The notes below the pieces were generated by a model. That model had not been told where the DNA came from. It searched no databases and saw only the letters and a program-made list of their open reading frames with translations. DNA of 64,000 nucleotides from Shewanella halotolerans (GTDB lineage Bacteria; Pseudomonadota; Gammaproteobacteria; Enterobacterales; Shewanellaceae): NCBI RefSeq assembly GCF_019457535.1, contig NZ_CP080417.1:3596001-3660000 (forward strand), given 5' to 3'. Made by a program: the position numbers and the translations under genes. Positions 8,220 through 16,370 of this stretch are shown here, in pieces; the stretch's first letter is position 1; each line of letters opens with the position of its first letter.

Positions 8220-9256
8220 CGCAGCGCCTCCGTTTTATTTGTCAGCTGCGACAGCTTGTCGCTCGTCATCTGCGGCATCACCTCACGCCTTAACCAGGCA
8301 ACAAACTCGGCAAACTCAGGATATTGCGCCCCTATGTCACATACATAATTCAGGGTCAGCGGAATATCTTTAAGGTAGCCCGGCTTGGCGTCGCGATAGT
8401 TGAGGCGGCAGAAAATCCCCGCGGCCTTGAGATGGCGCTGCATCCCCATAAGATCGAACCAGCGGCGATACTGGCTCAAGTTCACCTCATCGCCTATGCG
8501 GCCCAGAACGCGCATCTGATTATAGTGCTGCTCGAGTAAAGGCTCGACCACGTCGTGCGGCCAGCGCACATAACAGTCGCGCAGCAAGGAGACGGCGTCA
8601 TAGGTGATGGGACCTAATACAGCATCTTGAAAATCGATCACCGCCAGCACGCCATCACATAGCATGAGATTGCGGCTGTGATAGTCCCTGTGCATGCCCA
8701 CCTTGGGCTGCTGGGCGACGTTATCGATAAGCAGGTCGAAACATTTATCGATTATCTGCCGAGTCTGGCTGTCGAGGCTCAGCTTAAGATGACGTTCGAG
8801 CAGCCACTCGACGAAAATATTCAGCTCACGCAGCACGAAGGCGTCATCATAATCGGGCAAGGGCTGCCCCGCCGCCGAAGTGATGGTCTGTAGCTTATCC
8901 AGCAATCCAAGTGCCTTGCCATAATAGTGACCGACATTGTCTAGGTTTAGCACCTCCAGCAGCTGGGTATCGCCGAGATCCGAGAGCAACAGAAAACCTT
9001 GAGACAGATCGGCGGCCTTAACCTCAGGCGCCAGTATGCCATGGTCATGATAGGCGTTTGCGAGGGCGATAAAAGGGGCGACGGGCACCAGATCCGGCGG
9101 CGAGTCCATGGCGATAAACGTCTGGTTTGAAAACTGGACACGATAGTAGCGGCGAAAACTGGCGTCACCGGAAATTAAGGCGACTCGCGCCTCATCGCCT
9201 AAAGTTCGCGCTATCCATGAATTAAGGGCAAGAAATCTTGGATCTGACAAGGGCAC
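8216..9256 (-). CDS. amgK: N-acetylmuramate/N-acetylglucosamine anomeric kinase AmgK
   Basis: An aminoglycoside-phosphotransferase-fold kinase of about 346 residues that phosphorylates MurNAc or GlcNAc at C1 and feeds MurU. A glycine-rich N-lobe (ISGDASFRRYYRV) is followed by the Brenner motif (MHRDYHSRNLML) with its catalytic Asp, and the DFG-equivalent VIDFQDA. The open frame extends to 9310, but those extra residues are not family-like. Plausible starts are GTG 9256 or TTG 9250; the TTG has GAGG at 5-base spacing. The gene is divergent from lptD across a short promoter region, the same linkage as in Pseudomonas. amgK-murU permit MurNAc salvage that bypasses MurA, the fosfomycin target. Confidence 0.86.
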   Translation of the reverse strand: MPLSDPRFLALNSWIARTLGDEARVALISGDASFRRYYRVQFSNQTFIAMDSPPDLVPVAPFIALANAYHDHGILAPEVKAADLSQGFLLLSDLGDTQLLEVLNLDNVGHYYGKALGLLDKLQTITSAAGQPLPDYDDAFVLRELNIFVEWLLERHLKLSLDSQTRQIIDKCFDLLIDNVAQQPKVGMHRDYHSRNLMLCDGVLAVIDFQDAVLGPITYDAVSLLRDCYVRWPHDVVEPLLEQHYNQMRVLGRIGDEVNLSQYRRWFDLMGMQRHLKAAGIFCRLNYRDAKPGYLKDIPLTLNYVCDIGAQYPEFAEFVAWLRREVMPQMTSDKLSQLTNKTEALR

Positions 9257-9356
9257 CTCATGGCTCTTAGAAGAAAATTGCTTTATTATAAAGCAAAATA
9301 GAAACAGCAATTAAGATGATTCTATCTCTTTTGCTAAGTTGCTTCCCAAGGGGGAT

Positions 9357-9385
9357 GCAACTATTCTCACCGATAACTTGTCTAG
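9357..9385 (+). promoter_or_regulatory. Candidate sigma-E promoter for lptD
   Basis: GCAACTA, then 16 bases, then GTCTAG, compared with the E. coli sigma-E pattern GGAACTT-N16-GTCTAA (10 of 13 positions). It ends 27 bases before the lptD start codon. lptD of E. coli is a known sigma-E target. Confidence 0.5.
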
Positions 9386-9412
9386 ACTAAGAAATCACAA
9401 AAACGATAAAAG

Positions 9413-11734
9413 ATGCATATCCGTTACTTATTGGCATTGGCGCTACTCCCGCAGCTAGTCTTGGCAGACGAATCGGAAACCACTCCCGCGCCCGGTGCCC
9501 AGTGTCTGGTGCTCCCGCCTGTTCCTATTCCTGAGCCCAGCACAGACGAACGTCCCCTAGATCTGCAGCAGATTAAGATCGTTTCCGACTCATCGGCAGC
9601 TAAGATGGGGGACAAGGCCAGTTTCCAGGGAGATGTGACCTTCAGCCAAGGCGGCCGCCATATTGCCGCCGACAGCGCGGTACTGGATCAGGCTAACGAG
9701 CGCCTGGATGCCAATGGCAACCTGGTGTTCCAGGACAATATGTTTACCGTCACGGCCGACTCACTCAGCGCCGAGATGCGCAGCAACAGCGCCCAACTTA
9801 AGGGTGCCCAATATTGGCTCCACGGTCAGCAGATCCACGGTGAAGCGGAAAACCTGGAGATCACCCAAGACAACAACCTGCACCTGTCGAACACCAACTT
9901 CACGACCTGTCCGCCAGGCGATAGCTCCTGGCTGCTTGAGGCCGAGACCATCAAGATAGACAGCAGCGAAGAGTGGGGCGAGCTTTGGGATGCCAAGCTC
10001 AAGATAGGCGATGTGCCCGTCTTCTATCTGCCCTACATGACAATTCCCGTGTCGGAGAAGCGTAAGTCAGGCTTCCTGTTCCCCTATTTCAGCACCAGCA
10101 CCACCAATGGTGTCGAGGTAGCGACACCCTACTACTGGAACATAGCGCCAGAATATGATCTCACCTTTACTCCGCACTATATGTCGGCCCGCGGCCTGTT
10201 CCTCAAGTCGGAATTTCGCTATCTCGCCGGTGAGGCCCAGCAGGGGCAGTTGAATGTAGAATACCTGAGCAATGACGATCTGGTGCCTAACCGCGCCGAC
10301 CGTTACCTCTACCACTGGGAGCATCAGGGGGCCATCGCCGACAACTGGCGGGTGCTAGCCAACTTTACCGATGTGTCGGACAACAACTACTTCAACGATC
10401 TGCCCTCCGACGTGCTGCGCGCCACCGACAACCAGCTCTCTCGCATAGGCGAAATTGCTTATTTCGAAGATAACTGGGACATGTCAGCCCGGGTGCAGGA
10501 TATCAAGGTATTGGGTGAAGAAGAGTCTCCCTATCAGGTGATGCCGCAGATAGGCTTTAACTATCGCGCCCCAGGTTTCTGGCAAGGCTTGGACTTCAAC
10601 CTCATGGGGGAAGCCAGCAACTTCCGTCATAAGGAAGACCAGTATGCCACCGCCAGCCGTCTGCACTTCGAGCCCAGTGTCTCACTACCGATCCACGGGC
10701 CGGCCGGATCGCTGACCAGTGAGCTTAAGCTGCTGCAGACCAACTATTGGCAGGACACCAAGAACTACACAGGCACTGAGCCGCTGGACAGCTCGGTGAG
10801 CCGTACCCTGCCCCAGGTGCGTATCCACGGTCAGATTAACTTCGAGCGTTTCACCGACTACTTCGATGCCAACTACCGTCAGACCCTGGAGCCACAGTTC
10901 CAGTATCTGTATGTCGGCTATGAGGACCAGTCCAACATCGGCATCTATGACACTGCGCTGCTGCAGGAAGACTACTACGGCCTCTTCAGGGATCGCCGCT
11001 TCTCGGGTCTGGACCGTATCGCCGACGCCAACCAGATGACACTGGGTTTAACCACCCGCCTGTTTGACGACCATAATCTTGAGCGCTTCAAGTTCAGTCT
11101 GGGTCAAATCTACTACTTCGAAGACAGCAAGGTTGGCATTACAGATCCTTCACGTCCCAACGAGATCTTTAAGCAGGAAAATACCTCAAACTCAGTGCTG
11201 GCGGCGGAGCTCAACACTCAGCTCTACAGCGATTGGTTCTTGAGCGGCGCCATTCAATATGACACCAAAAACAGGAACAACAAGAAGAGTGAGGTCACCC
11301 TGGATTTCCGCCCTGGGGTCAACAAGCTGTTGCAGCTCAGCTACCGTTATGTGCCCGATTTAGTTAACAGCAACACCAACGAATCTGTTAATGTGTCGCA
11401 AACCGGCTTGCGTACGGCTTGGCCGATCAATGACAACTGGTATATCGTGGGCAACTGGTATTACGATCTCAATGAGAAGCGTAGCGTCGAGACCTACACA
11501 GGATTTCAATACGAATCTTGTTGCTGGGCGGTGCGCTTAAGTTATCATTACCGCATTAAAACCAACTATGTTGACAACCTGGATCCCACGTTCAACGACA
11601 GGGAGCTGTTCGAAAGCGGCTTCTACCTGAACTTTGTGATCAAGGGATTAGGTGGCTCCGGCCCGCTTGGGGTATCGGACATGCTTAACGATGGCCTGTT
11701 TAACTATCGCAAGCCGCTCTACCTGAAAAACTAG
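9413..11734 (+). CDS. lptD: LPS-assembly outer-membrane protein LptD
   Basis: A 773-residue outer-membrane translocon that inserts lipopolysaccharide with LptE. A signal peptide (residues 1-18, ending LVLA-DE) is followed by an N-terminal jellyroll domain (about 50-200) and a C-terminal 26-strand barrel. Four cysteines sit where the two essential disulfides are expected: Cys31, Cys166 and the adjacent pair Cys703-Cys704 (ESCCWAV). It heads the conserved lptD-surA-pdxA-rsmA-apaG-apaH cluster, so envelope assembly and its chaperone are linked. A sigma-E-like promoter precedes it. Confidence 0.97.
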   Translation: MHIRYLLALALLPQLVLADESETTPAPGAQCLVLPPVPIPEPSTDERPLDLQQIKIVSDSSAAKMGDKASFQGDVTFSQGGRHIAADSAVLDQANERLDANGNLVFQDNMFTVTADSLSAEMRSNSAQLKGAQYWLHGQQIHGEAENLEITQDNNLHLSNTNFTTCPPGDSSWLLEAETIKIDSSEEWGELWDAKLKIGDVPVFYLPYMTIPVSEKRKSGFLFPYFSTSTTNGVEVATPYYWNIAPEYDLTFTPHYMSARGLFLKSEFRYLAGEAQQGQLNVEYLSNDDLVPNRADRYLYHWEHQGAIADNWRVLANFTDVSDNNYFNDLPSDVLRATDNQLSRIGEIAYFEDNWDMSARVQDIKVLGEEESPYQVMPQIGFNYRAPGFWQGLDFNLMGEASNFRHKEDQYATASRLHFEPSVSLPIHGPAGSLTSELKLLQTNYWQDTKNYTGTEPLDSSVSRTLPQVRIHGQINFERFTDYFDANYRQTLEPQFQYLYVGYEDQSNIGIYDTALLQEDYYGLFRDRRFSGLDRIADANQMTLGLTTRLFDDHNLERFKFSLGQIYYFEDSKVGITDPSRPNEIFKQENTSNSVLAAELNTQLYSDWFLSGAIQYDTKNRNNKKSEVTLDFRPGVNKLLQLSYRYVPDLVNSNTNESVNVSQTGLRTAWPINDNWYIVGNWYYDLNEKRSVETYTGFQYESCCWAVRLSYHYRIKTNYVDNLDPTFNDRELFESGFYLNFVIKGLGGSGPLGVSDMLNDGLFNYRKPLYLKN

Positions 11735-11811
11735 TTTTGATATTTTAATCGGCTTTGCGCTGAACCTAGATACGGACTTGTAGTCCAATCTGAATAGTCG
11801 AATTAGATACT

Positions 11812-11833
11812 CGGTCGACACCTGTGTCGACCG
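11812..11833. promoter_or_regulatory. Inverted repeat between lptD and surA
   Basis: CGGTCGACA and TGTCGACCG flank a 4-base loop, 27 bases before the surA ATG. There is no U-tract, so it is not an ordinary terminator. It could be an mRNA hairpin or a protein-binding dyad. Confidence 0.5.
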
Positions 11834-11860
11834 ACCTGAATATGCCAAGGATTTTTGTGG

Positions 11861-13165
11861 ATGAAACCCTGTAAACAACTGATTTTTGCTTTACTTACAT
11901 TGGCGATGAGCCACGGCGCGATGGCCGAGAACTTGCCCCTGGATAGGGTGACGGTTCAGATCAACGAAGGCATAGTGCTGGAAAGCGAAATCGTCAACAT
12001 GTTGAAGACAGTCAAAGCCAACGCAAAAGCCGCCGGCCAGTCATTACCTTCTGACAAGGCGCTGCGCACTCAGGTGATCGAGCGTCTGATCGTGACCCGT
12101 CTGCAGCTACAGATGGCCGACCGCATCGGCCTGCACATCGGCGACCTGCAGCTGGACCAGACAATCGAAAACATCGCCAAGGAGCAGAAGATGACTCCTG
12201 AGATGATGCGCGAAAAGGTCGAGGCCGAAGGCATGAGCTGGAGCCAGTACCGCGAGCAACTGCGCGAAGAGATCACCCTGGGCGAGATCCAGCGTATTCA
12301 GGTACAGCGTCGTATCCAGGTCTCTCCACAGGAGATCAACAGCCTGGTTAAGCTAATCGAAGAGCAAGGGATGCAGCAGGTGGAGTACCAGATCGGTCAT
12401 ATCCTGATCGAGGTGCCCAACAGCCCTAACAGCGAACAACTTGAGGCCGCCAGCAGCCGTGCCAACGCCGTACTCAAGCGCCTACAAGACAATGCCGACT
12501 TCAAACAGACCGCCATTGCCTCCTCTTCAGGCCCTAAGGCGCTGGAAGGTGGTATCTGGGATTACATGAACGTCAATGAGATGCCAACCCTGTTCGCCGA
12601 GCTTTTAGTCGGCGCCAAGACGGGTGACATCATAGGCCCCGTGCGCAGCGGCGCCGGTTTCCACATCATCAAGGTGATGGATGCCCGCGGCCTGCAGACC
12701 AAAGAAATTGACGAAGTACGTTCACGCCATATACTGATCAAGCCGTCACCTATCCTGTCGGAAGAGCGTGCCAAGGCGATGCTCGACAAGTTTGCGGCCC
12801 AGCTAAGAAGCGGCGAAGCAGACTTTGCCACCCTGGCCCGTCAATACAGCGAAGATCCAGGTTCGGCGGCCAAGGGTGGCGAACTCGGCTGGGCAGATCC
12901 TACCGTCTATGTACCAGCCTTCGCACAAACATTGGGCGCACTGAAGATCAACGAGATCAGTGAGCCATTCCGCTCTAGCCACGGCTGGCATATAGTGCAG
13001 CTGGAGGAGAGACGTAAGACGGATGCGACAGATAAATTTAACACTAATCGGGCGCACCAGCTCATCTTCCGCCGCAAGTTTAATGAAGAATTACAAAACT
13101 GGCTGGATGAAATGCGAGCAGAGGCTTACATTGAAGTATTCGATGCCGATTTCAATCGAGGTTAA
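11861..13165 (+). CDS. surA: Periplasmic chaperone/peptidyl-prolyl isomerase SurA
   Basis: A 434-residue outer-membrane-protein chaperone. A signal peptide (about residues 1-22, AMA-EN) is followed by the N-terminal chaperone domain, two parvulin PPIase domains (about 170-272 and 283-382; the motifs GHILIEVP and SRHILIKP begin each, and FHIIKV and WHIVQL end them) and a C-terminal helix. The start at ATG 11861 has AAGGA 9 bases upstream; an in-frame TTG six bases earlier is less likely. It delivers LptD and other porins to BAM, which fits its place directly after lptD. Confidence 0.97.
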   Translation: MKPCKQLIFALLTLAMSHGAMAENLPLDRVTVQINEGIVLESEIVNMLKTVKANAKAAGQSLPSDKALRTQVIERLIVTRLQLQMADRIGLHIGDLQLDQTIENIAKEQKMTPEMMREKVEAEGMSWSQYREQLREEITLGEIQRIQVQRRIQVSPQEINSLVKLIEEQGMQQVEYQIGHILIEVPNSPNSEQLEAASSRANAVLKRLQDNADFKQTAIASSSGPKALEGGIWDYMNVNEMPTLFAELLVGAKTGDIIGPVRSGAGFHIIKVMDARGLQTKEIDEVRSRHILIKPSPILSEERAKAMLDKFAAQLRSGEADFATLARQYSEDPGSAAKGGELGWADPTVYVPAFAQTLGALKINEISEPFRSSHGWHIVQLEERRKTDATDKFNTNRAHQLIFRRKFNEELQNWLDEMRAEAYIEVFDADFNRG

Positions 13166-13170
13166 TCATA

Positions 13171-14169
13171 TTGACGACTAAACGCATCGCCATCACACCG
13201 GGAGAACCTGCCGGTGTGGGCCCAGACTTAGTCATTCAACTTGCTCAGCGCGCTTGGCCCGCTGAGCTTGTTGTTTGTGCCGACCCCACATTGCTGACCA
13301 GTCGCGCCAAGCAGATCGGCTTGCCGATCCAGCTGCGACCCTTCCAGCCCAATCAGGCACCTAAGCCACAGGAAGCCGGTACCCTGACTATCGTGCCCTT
13401 CCCGCTGGTCAACGATGCCGTGTGCGGTAAACTCGATGAACAGAACAGCAGCTATGTGATCGACACCCTGGCCTATGCAGGTGAGAAGAACATGAATGGC
13501 GAGTTCGACGCCGTGGTGACAGGCCCTGTCCACAAAGGGATCATCAACCAAGCGGGTATCCCCTTCAGCGGTCATACCGAGTTCTTTGCCCACCAGGCCA
13601 ACTGCCAGGATGTGGTGATGCTGCTCGCGGCGCCTGGCCTGCAGGTGGCGCTGGTCACCACTCATATTCCGCTGGCCTATGTGTCTAAGGCGATCACCCG
13701 TGACCGACTGCATCAGATCATCAAGATCTTGCACACAGATCTGGTCACCAAGTTTGCTCTGAATAATCCTAAGATCTATGTCTGTGGCCTCAACCCCCAT
13801 GCGGGTGAAGATGGCCACCTGGGCCGCGAAGAGATCGATGTGATCATTCCCGCGCTCAACGAGCTGCGCGAGCAAAATATGAATATCGTCGGGCCACTGC
13901 CCGCCGACACCCTGTTCCAGCCAAAGTATCTGGAAGATGCCGACGTGATCCTCGCCATGTATCACGATCAGGGACTGCCGGTACTCAAGTCCCAAGGCTT
14001 TGGTAGCTCGGTCAATATCACCCTAGGCCTGCCCTATATCCGTACCTCGGTCGACCATGGTACGGCACTGGAGCTGGCCGGCACAGGCAAGGCCGACATC
14101 GGCAGTTTTGTCTGCGCGCTAAACAAGGCTATCGAACTAGCCACCAAGAATGAGTCACTTAAAGAGTAG
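13171..14169 (+). CDS. pdxA: 4-hydroxythreonine-4-phosphate dehydrogenase PdxA
   Basis: A 332-residue NAD-dependent enzyme of pyridoxal phosphate synthesis. Visible motifs are ITPGEPAGVGPDL at the N-terminus, the metal-ligand segments SGHTEFFAHQ, CGLNPHAGEDG and AMYHDQGLPVLK, and a final substrate segment RTSVDHGTALELAGTGKAD. It begins with a TTG 5 bases after the surA stop, with GAGG about 9 bases upstream, and is followed 2 bases later by rsmA, so the genes are cotranscribed. The rare start codon suggests reduced translation. Confidence 0.96.
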   Translation: MTTKRIAITPGEPAGVGPDLVIQLAQRAWPAELVVCADPTLLTSRAKQIGLPIQLRPFQPNQAPKPQEAGTLTIVPFPLVNDAVCGKLDEQNSSYVIDTLAYAGEKNMNGEFDAVVTGPVHKGIINQAGIPFSGHTEFFAHQANCQDVVMLLAAPGLQVALVTTHIPLAYVSKAITRDRLHQIIKILHTDLVTKFALNNPKIYVCGLNPHAGEDGHLGREEIDVIIPALNELREQNMNIVGPLPADTLFQPKYLEDADVILAMYHDQGLPVLKSQGFGSSVNITLGLPYIRTSVDHGTALELAGTGKADIGSFVCALNKAIELATKNESLKE

Positions 14170-14171
14170 TA

Positions 14172-14981
14172 ATGAGTAATAAAGTACATTTAGGCCACAC
14201 GGCGAGAAAACGTTTCGGACAAAACTTTTTGACCGACAGCAATGTGATCAACCGTATCGTCGGCGCCATCTCGCCCGATAACGATCACGTGATGGTCGAG
14301 ATTGGCCCAGGCCTGGCGGCGCTTACCGAGCCGGTAGCCGAAAGCATCGACAAGCTGACCGTGGTCGAGCTAGATAAAGATCTGGTTGAGCGTCTGCAGA
14401 CACATCCGTTCCTCAAGGACAAGCTGGAGATCCACCAGGGCGACGCGCTGAAATTCGACTTCATGCAGCTGGTCGAAGAAGGCAAGCAGATGAAGGTGTT
14501 TGGTAACCTGCCTTACAACATCTCTACGCCGCTGATGTTCCACCTGTTTGAGTTTGCAGAGCATATCGAGAATATGCACTTCATGCTGCAAAAAGAGGTG
14601 GTACTGAGACTCTCTGCCGCACCCGGTACCAAGGCCTATGGCCGTTTGACCGTGATGGCACAATATTTCTGTCAGGTAATGCCGGTACTCGAAGTGCCAC
14701 CAGGCTGCTTCACACCGCCGCCAAAGGTCGACTCTGCCGTGGTGAGACTCGTGCCCTACAAAGAGAAGCCCTACCCCTGCAAAGATGTGGATCTGTTGAG
14801 ACACCTGTGTACTACCGCCTTTAACATGCGTCGTAAGACACTGCGTAACAACCTCAAGCAGTTGTTAAATGATGACGACTTCAGCGCGCTGGGCATTGAT
14901 GCCAGCATGCGCCCTGAGCAGATCACAGTGCAGCAATATGTCGCCATGGCCAACCATCTGGTCGATAAACGCCAAGCCTAA
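14172..14981 (+). CDS. rsmA: 16S rRNA dimethyladenosine transferase RsmA (KsgA)
   Basis: A 269-residue SAM-dependent enzyme that dimethylates two adjacent adenosines near the 3' end of 16S rRNA during late 30S assembly. The sequence shows the RFGQNFL start motif, SAM motif I (VEIGPGLAALT), the VELD acidic loop and the catalytic NLPYNIST motif, with the helical C-terminal domain to residue 269. It starts 2 bases after the pdxA stop codon. A hairpin lies downstream before apaG. Confidence 0.97.
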   Translation: MSNKVHLGHTARKRFGQNFLTDSNVINRIVGAISPDNDHVMVEIGPGLAALTEPVAESIDKLTVVELDKDLVERLQTHPFLKDKLEIHQGDALKFDFMQLVEEGKQMKVFGNLPYNISTPLMFHLFEFAEHIENMHFMLQKEVVLRLSAAPGTKAYGRLTVMAQYFCQVMPVLEVPPGCFTPPPKVDSAVVRLVPYKEKPYPCKDVDLLRHLCTTAFNMRRKTLRNNLKQLLNDDDFSALGIDASMRPEQITVQQYVAMANHLVDKRQA

Positions 14982-14988
14982 CCGTGAC

Positions 14989-15009
14989 GGAGGCGCAAGT
15001 CGCGCCTCC
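14989..15009 (+). promoter_or_regulatory. rsmA-apaG intercistronic hairpin
   Basis: GGAGGCGC / GCGCCTCC stem with a 5-base loop and no U-tract. It may stabilise the upstream message or attenuate transcription rather than end it. Confidence 0.5.
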
Positions 15010-15034
15010 CACCCGTTAACCTTTAGGGATCCGA

Positions 15035-15415
15035 ATGAAACAACTCGAATCCTCAATCAGGATTGAGGTCAAAACCGACTATATAGAAGAGCAATCTTCG
15101 CCCGAAGAAGAGAGATACCTGTTCAGCTACACCATCACCATCATCAACTTAGGGGATGAAGCCGTCACCCTGAAGAGCCGCATGTGGTGCATTACAGACG
15201 CCAATGGCCATGAGAGTAAGGTTGAAGGCGCAGGTGTGGTTGGCGAGACCCCCACCATCAAACCTAATACCGCCTATCAGTACACCAGCGGTACGGTATG
15301 CGAGACGCCCTTTGCCGTCATGCAGGGCTACTATGTGATGGTGACCGAACAGGGTGAGACCTTCAAGGCACCCATCGCCCCCTTCCGTCTAGCGGCCCCC
15401 GGCCTGCTGCATTAA
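15035..15415 (+). CDS. apaG: ApaG (DUF525, Co2+/Mg2+ efflux-associated)
   Basis: A 126-residue all-beta protein of the ApaG/DUF525 family with a fibronectin-III-like fold. Conserved parts are the YTITIINLGDEAVTLKSR strands, HWxIT-like MWCITDANG, the GVVGETP turn, the YxYTSG loop and the MQGYY segment. ApaG is encoded beside ApaH in many gamma-proteobacteria and binds nucleotides and metals in vitro; its cellular job is unsettled. It lies between rsmA and apaH in the conserved order. Confidence 0.96.
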   Translation: MKQLESSIRIEVKTDYIEEQSSPEEERYLFSYTITIINLGDEAVTLKSRMWCITDANGHESKVEGAGVVGETPTIKPNTAYQYTSGTVCETPFAVMQGYYVMVTEQGETFKAPIAPFRLAAPGLLH

Positions 15416-15441
15416 TTCGACACAGCGAGCCGAGAGCATCT

Positions 15442-16266
15442 ATGGCAACATACTTCGTGGGCGACATTCAGGGCTGTTTCGATGAGCTCCAGGCCCTGCT
15501 GGCCAAGGTGGACTTTAACCCTTCAAAAGATGAGCTCTGGGTGGTCGGCGACATGGTGGCCAGGGGCTCCCAATCCCTGGAGACGCTGCGTTACCTCAAG
15601 GGGCTTGAGGGCTCGGTAAAACCCGTCCTGGGCAATCACGACCTGCACCTGATGGCGCTGCACGGCAAGGTGAAACGGGTCAATCCCAAGGATAACCTGG
15701 GCGCCCTGTTGGCGGCGCCGGATCTCAACCAGCTCATCGATTGGCTCAGGCTACAGCCACTGGCCCGAGAACATAAAGCCCATTCGGTTTTGATGGCCCA
15801 CGCCGGCATTCCGCCCCAGTGGGATGTTAAAACCGCCCTCAAGGAGTCGCGCAAGGTACAGGAGGCGCTGGCAAGAGATGACTATATCGAGCGCCTCATC
15901 GCCAAGATGTACACCAACGCCGTCAGCGAGTGGTCTCCCGAGACCAAGGGACTCAAGCGCCTTGTCTATACCATCAACGCGCTCACCCGAATGCGCTTTC
16001 TCCATGCCGATGGTCGATTAAACTTCGATTGTAAGCTACCGCCAGCGAAAGGCGAGAAGCAAGGCTTGATCCCCTGGTTTAAACAACCAGGCCGGGCCAT
16101 GAAAGGCCATACTTTGGTCTTTGGCCATTGGGCGGCCTTGATGGGAGAGGTGAACCAGTCTGGGCTGCAGGCGCTGGATACCGGATGCTGCTGGGGACAA
16201 TATTTAACCCTCTGGCATCTTGAATCGAATCAAAAAATTACCCAAAATAAGTTAAAAAAGAGTTAA
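15442..16266 (+). CDS. apaH: Symmetrical bis(5'-nucleosyl)-tetraphosphatase ApaH
   Basis: A 274-residue calcineurin-type phosphoesterase that cleaves Ap4A and also de-caps Np4-capped RNA in E. coli. The metal-binding motifs are in order: GDIQGCFDEL (residues 7-16), GDMVARG, GNHDLHL, and later histidines in AHAGIPPQW and FGHWAAL. It is the last gene of the lptD operon. Its stop codon lies inside the -35 element of the next gene's FliA promoter. Confidence 0.97.
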   Translation: MATYFVGDIQGCFDELQALLAKVDFNPSKDELWVVGDMVARGSQSLETLRYLKGLEGSVKPVLGNHDLHLMALHGKVKRVNPKDNLGALLAAPDLNQLIDWLRLQPLAREHKAHSVLMAHAGIPPQWDVKTALKESRKVQEALARDDYIERLIAKMYTNAVSEWSPETKGLKRLVYTINALTRMRFLHADGRLNFDCKLPPAKGEKQGLIPWFKQPGRAMKGHTLVFGHWAALMGEVNQSGLQALDTGCCWGQYLTLWHLESNQKITQNKLKKS

Positions 16267-16290
16267 ACTAGCCCTTAGCTTGGCCGATAA
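16264..16290 (+). promoter_or_regulatory. FliA (sigma-28) promoter
   Basis: TAAA, exactly 15 bases, then GCCGATAA, a full match to the core sigma-28 consensus. It overlaps the apaH stop codon and lies about 80 bases before the chemoreceptor start. Confidence 0.85.
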
Positions 16291-16370
16291 AAAAATAAGC
16301 GGAAATCACCGCCCTGCCCTGAGAATATGTTATGTAATTAGGGATATAACAACAAAAACCGGAGTGCCCT

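Noticed and set aside
13228..13995. 255-codon antisense frame inside pdxA
   Set aside because: Entirely inside a well-conserved gene in the opposite direction, with no domain or ribosome site.
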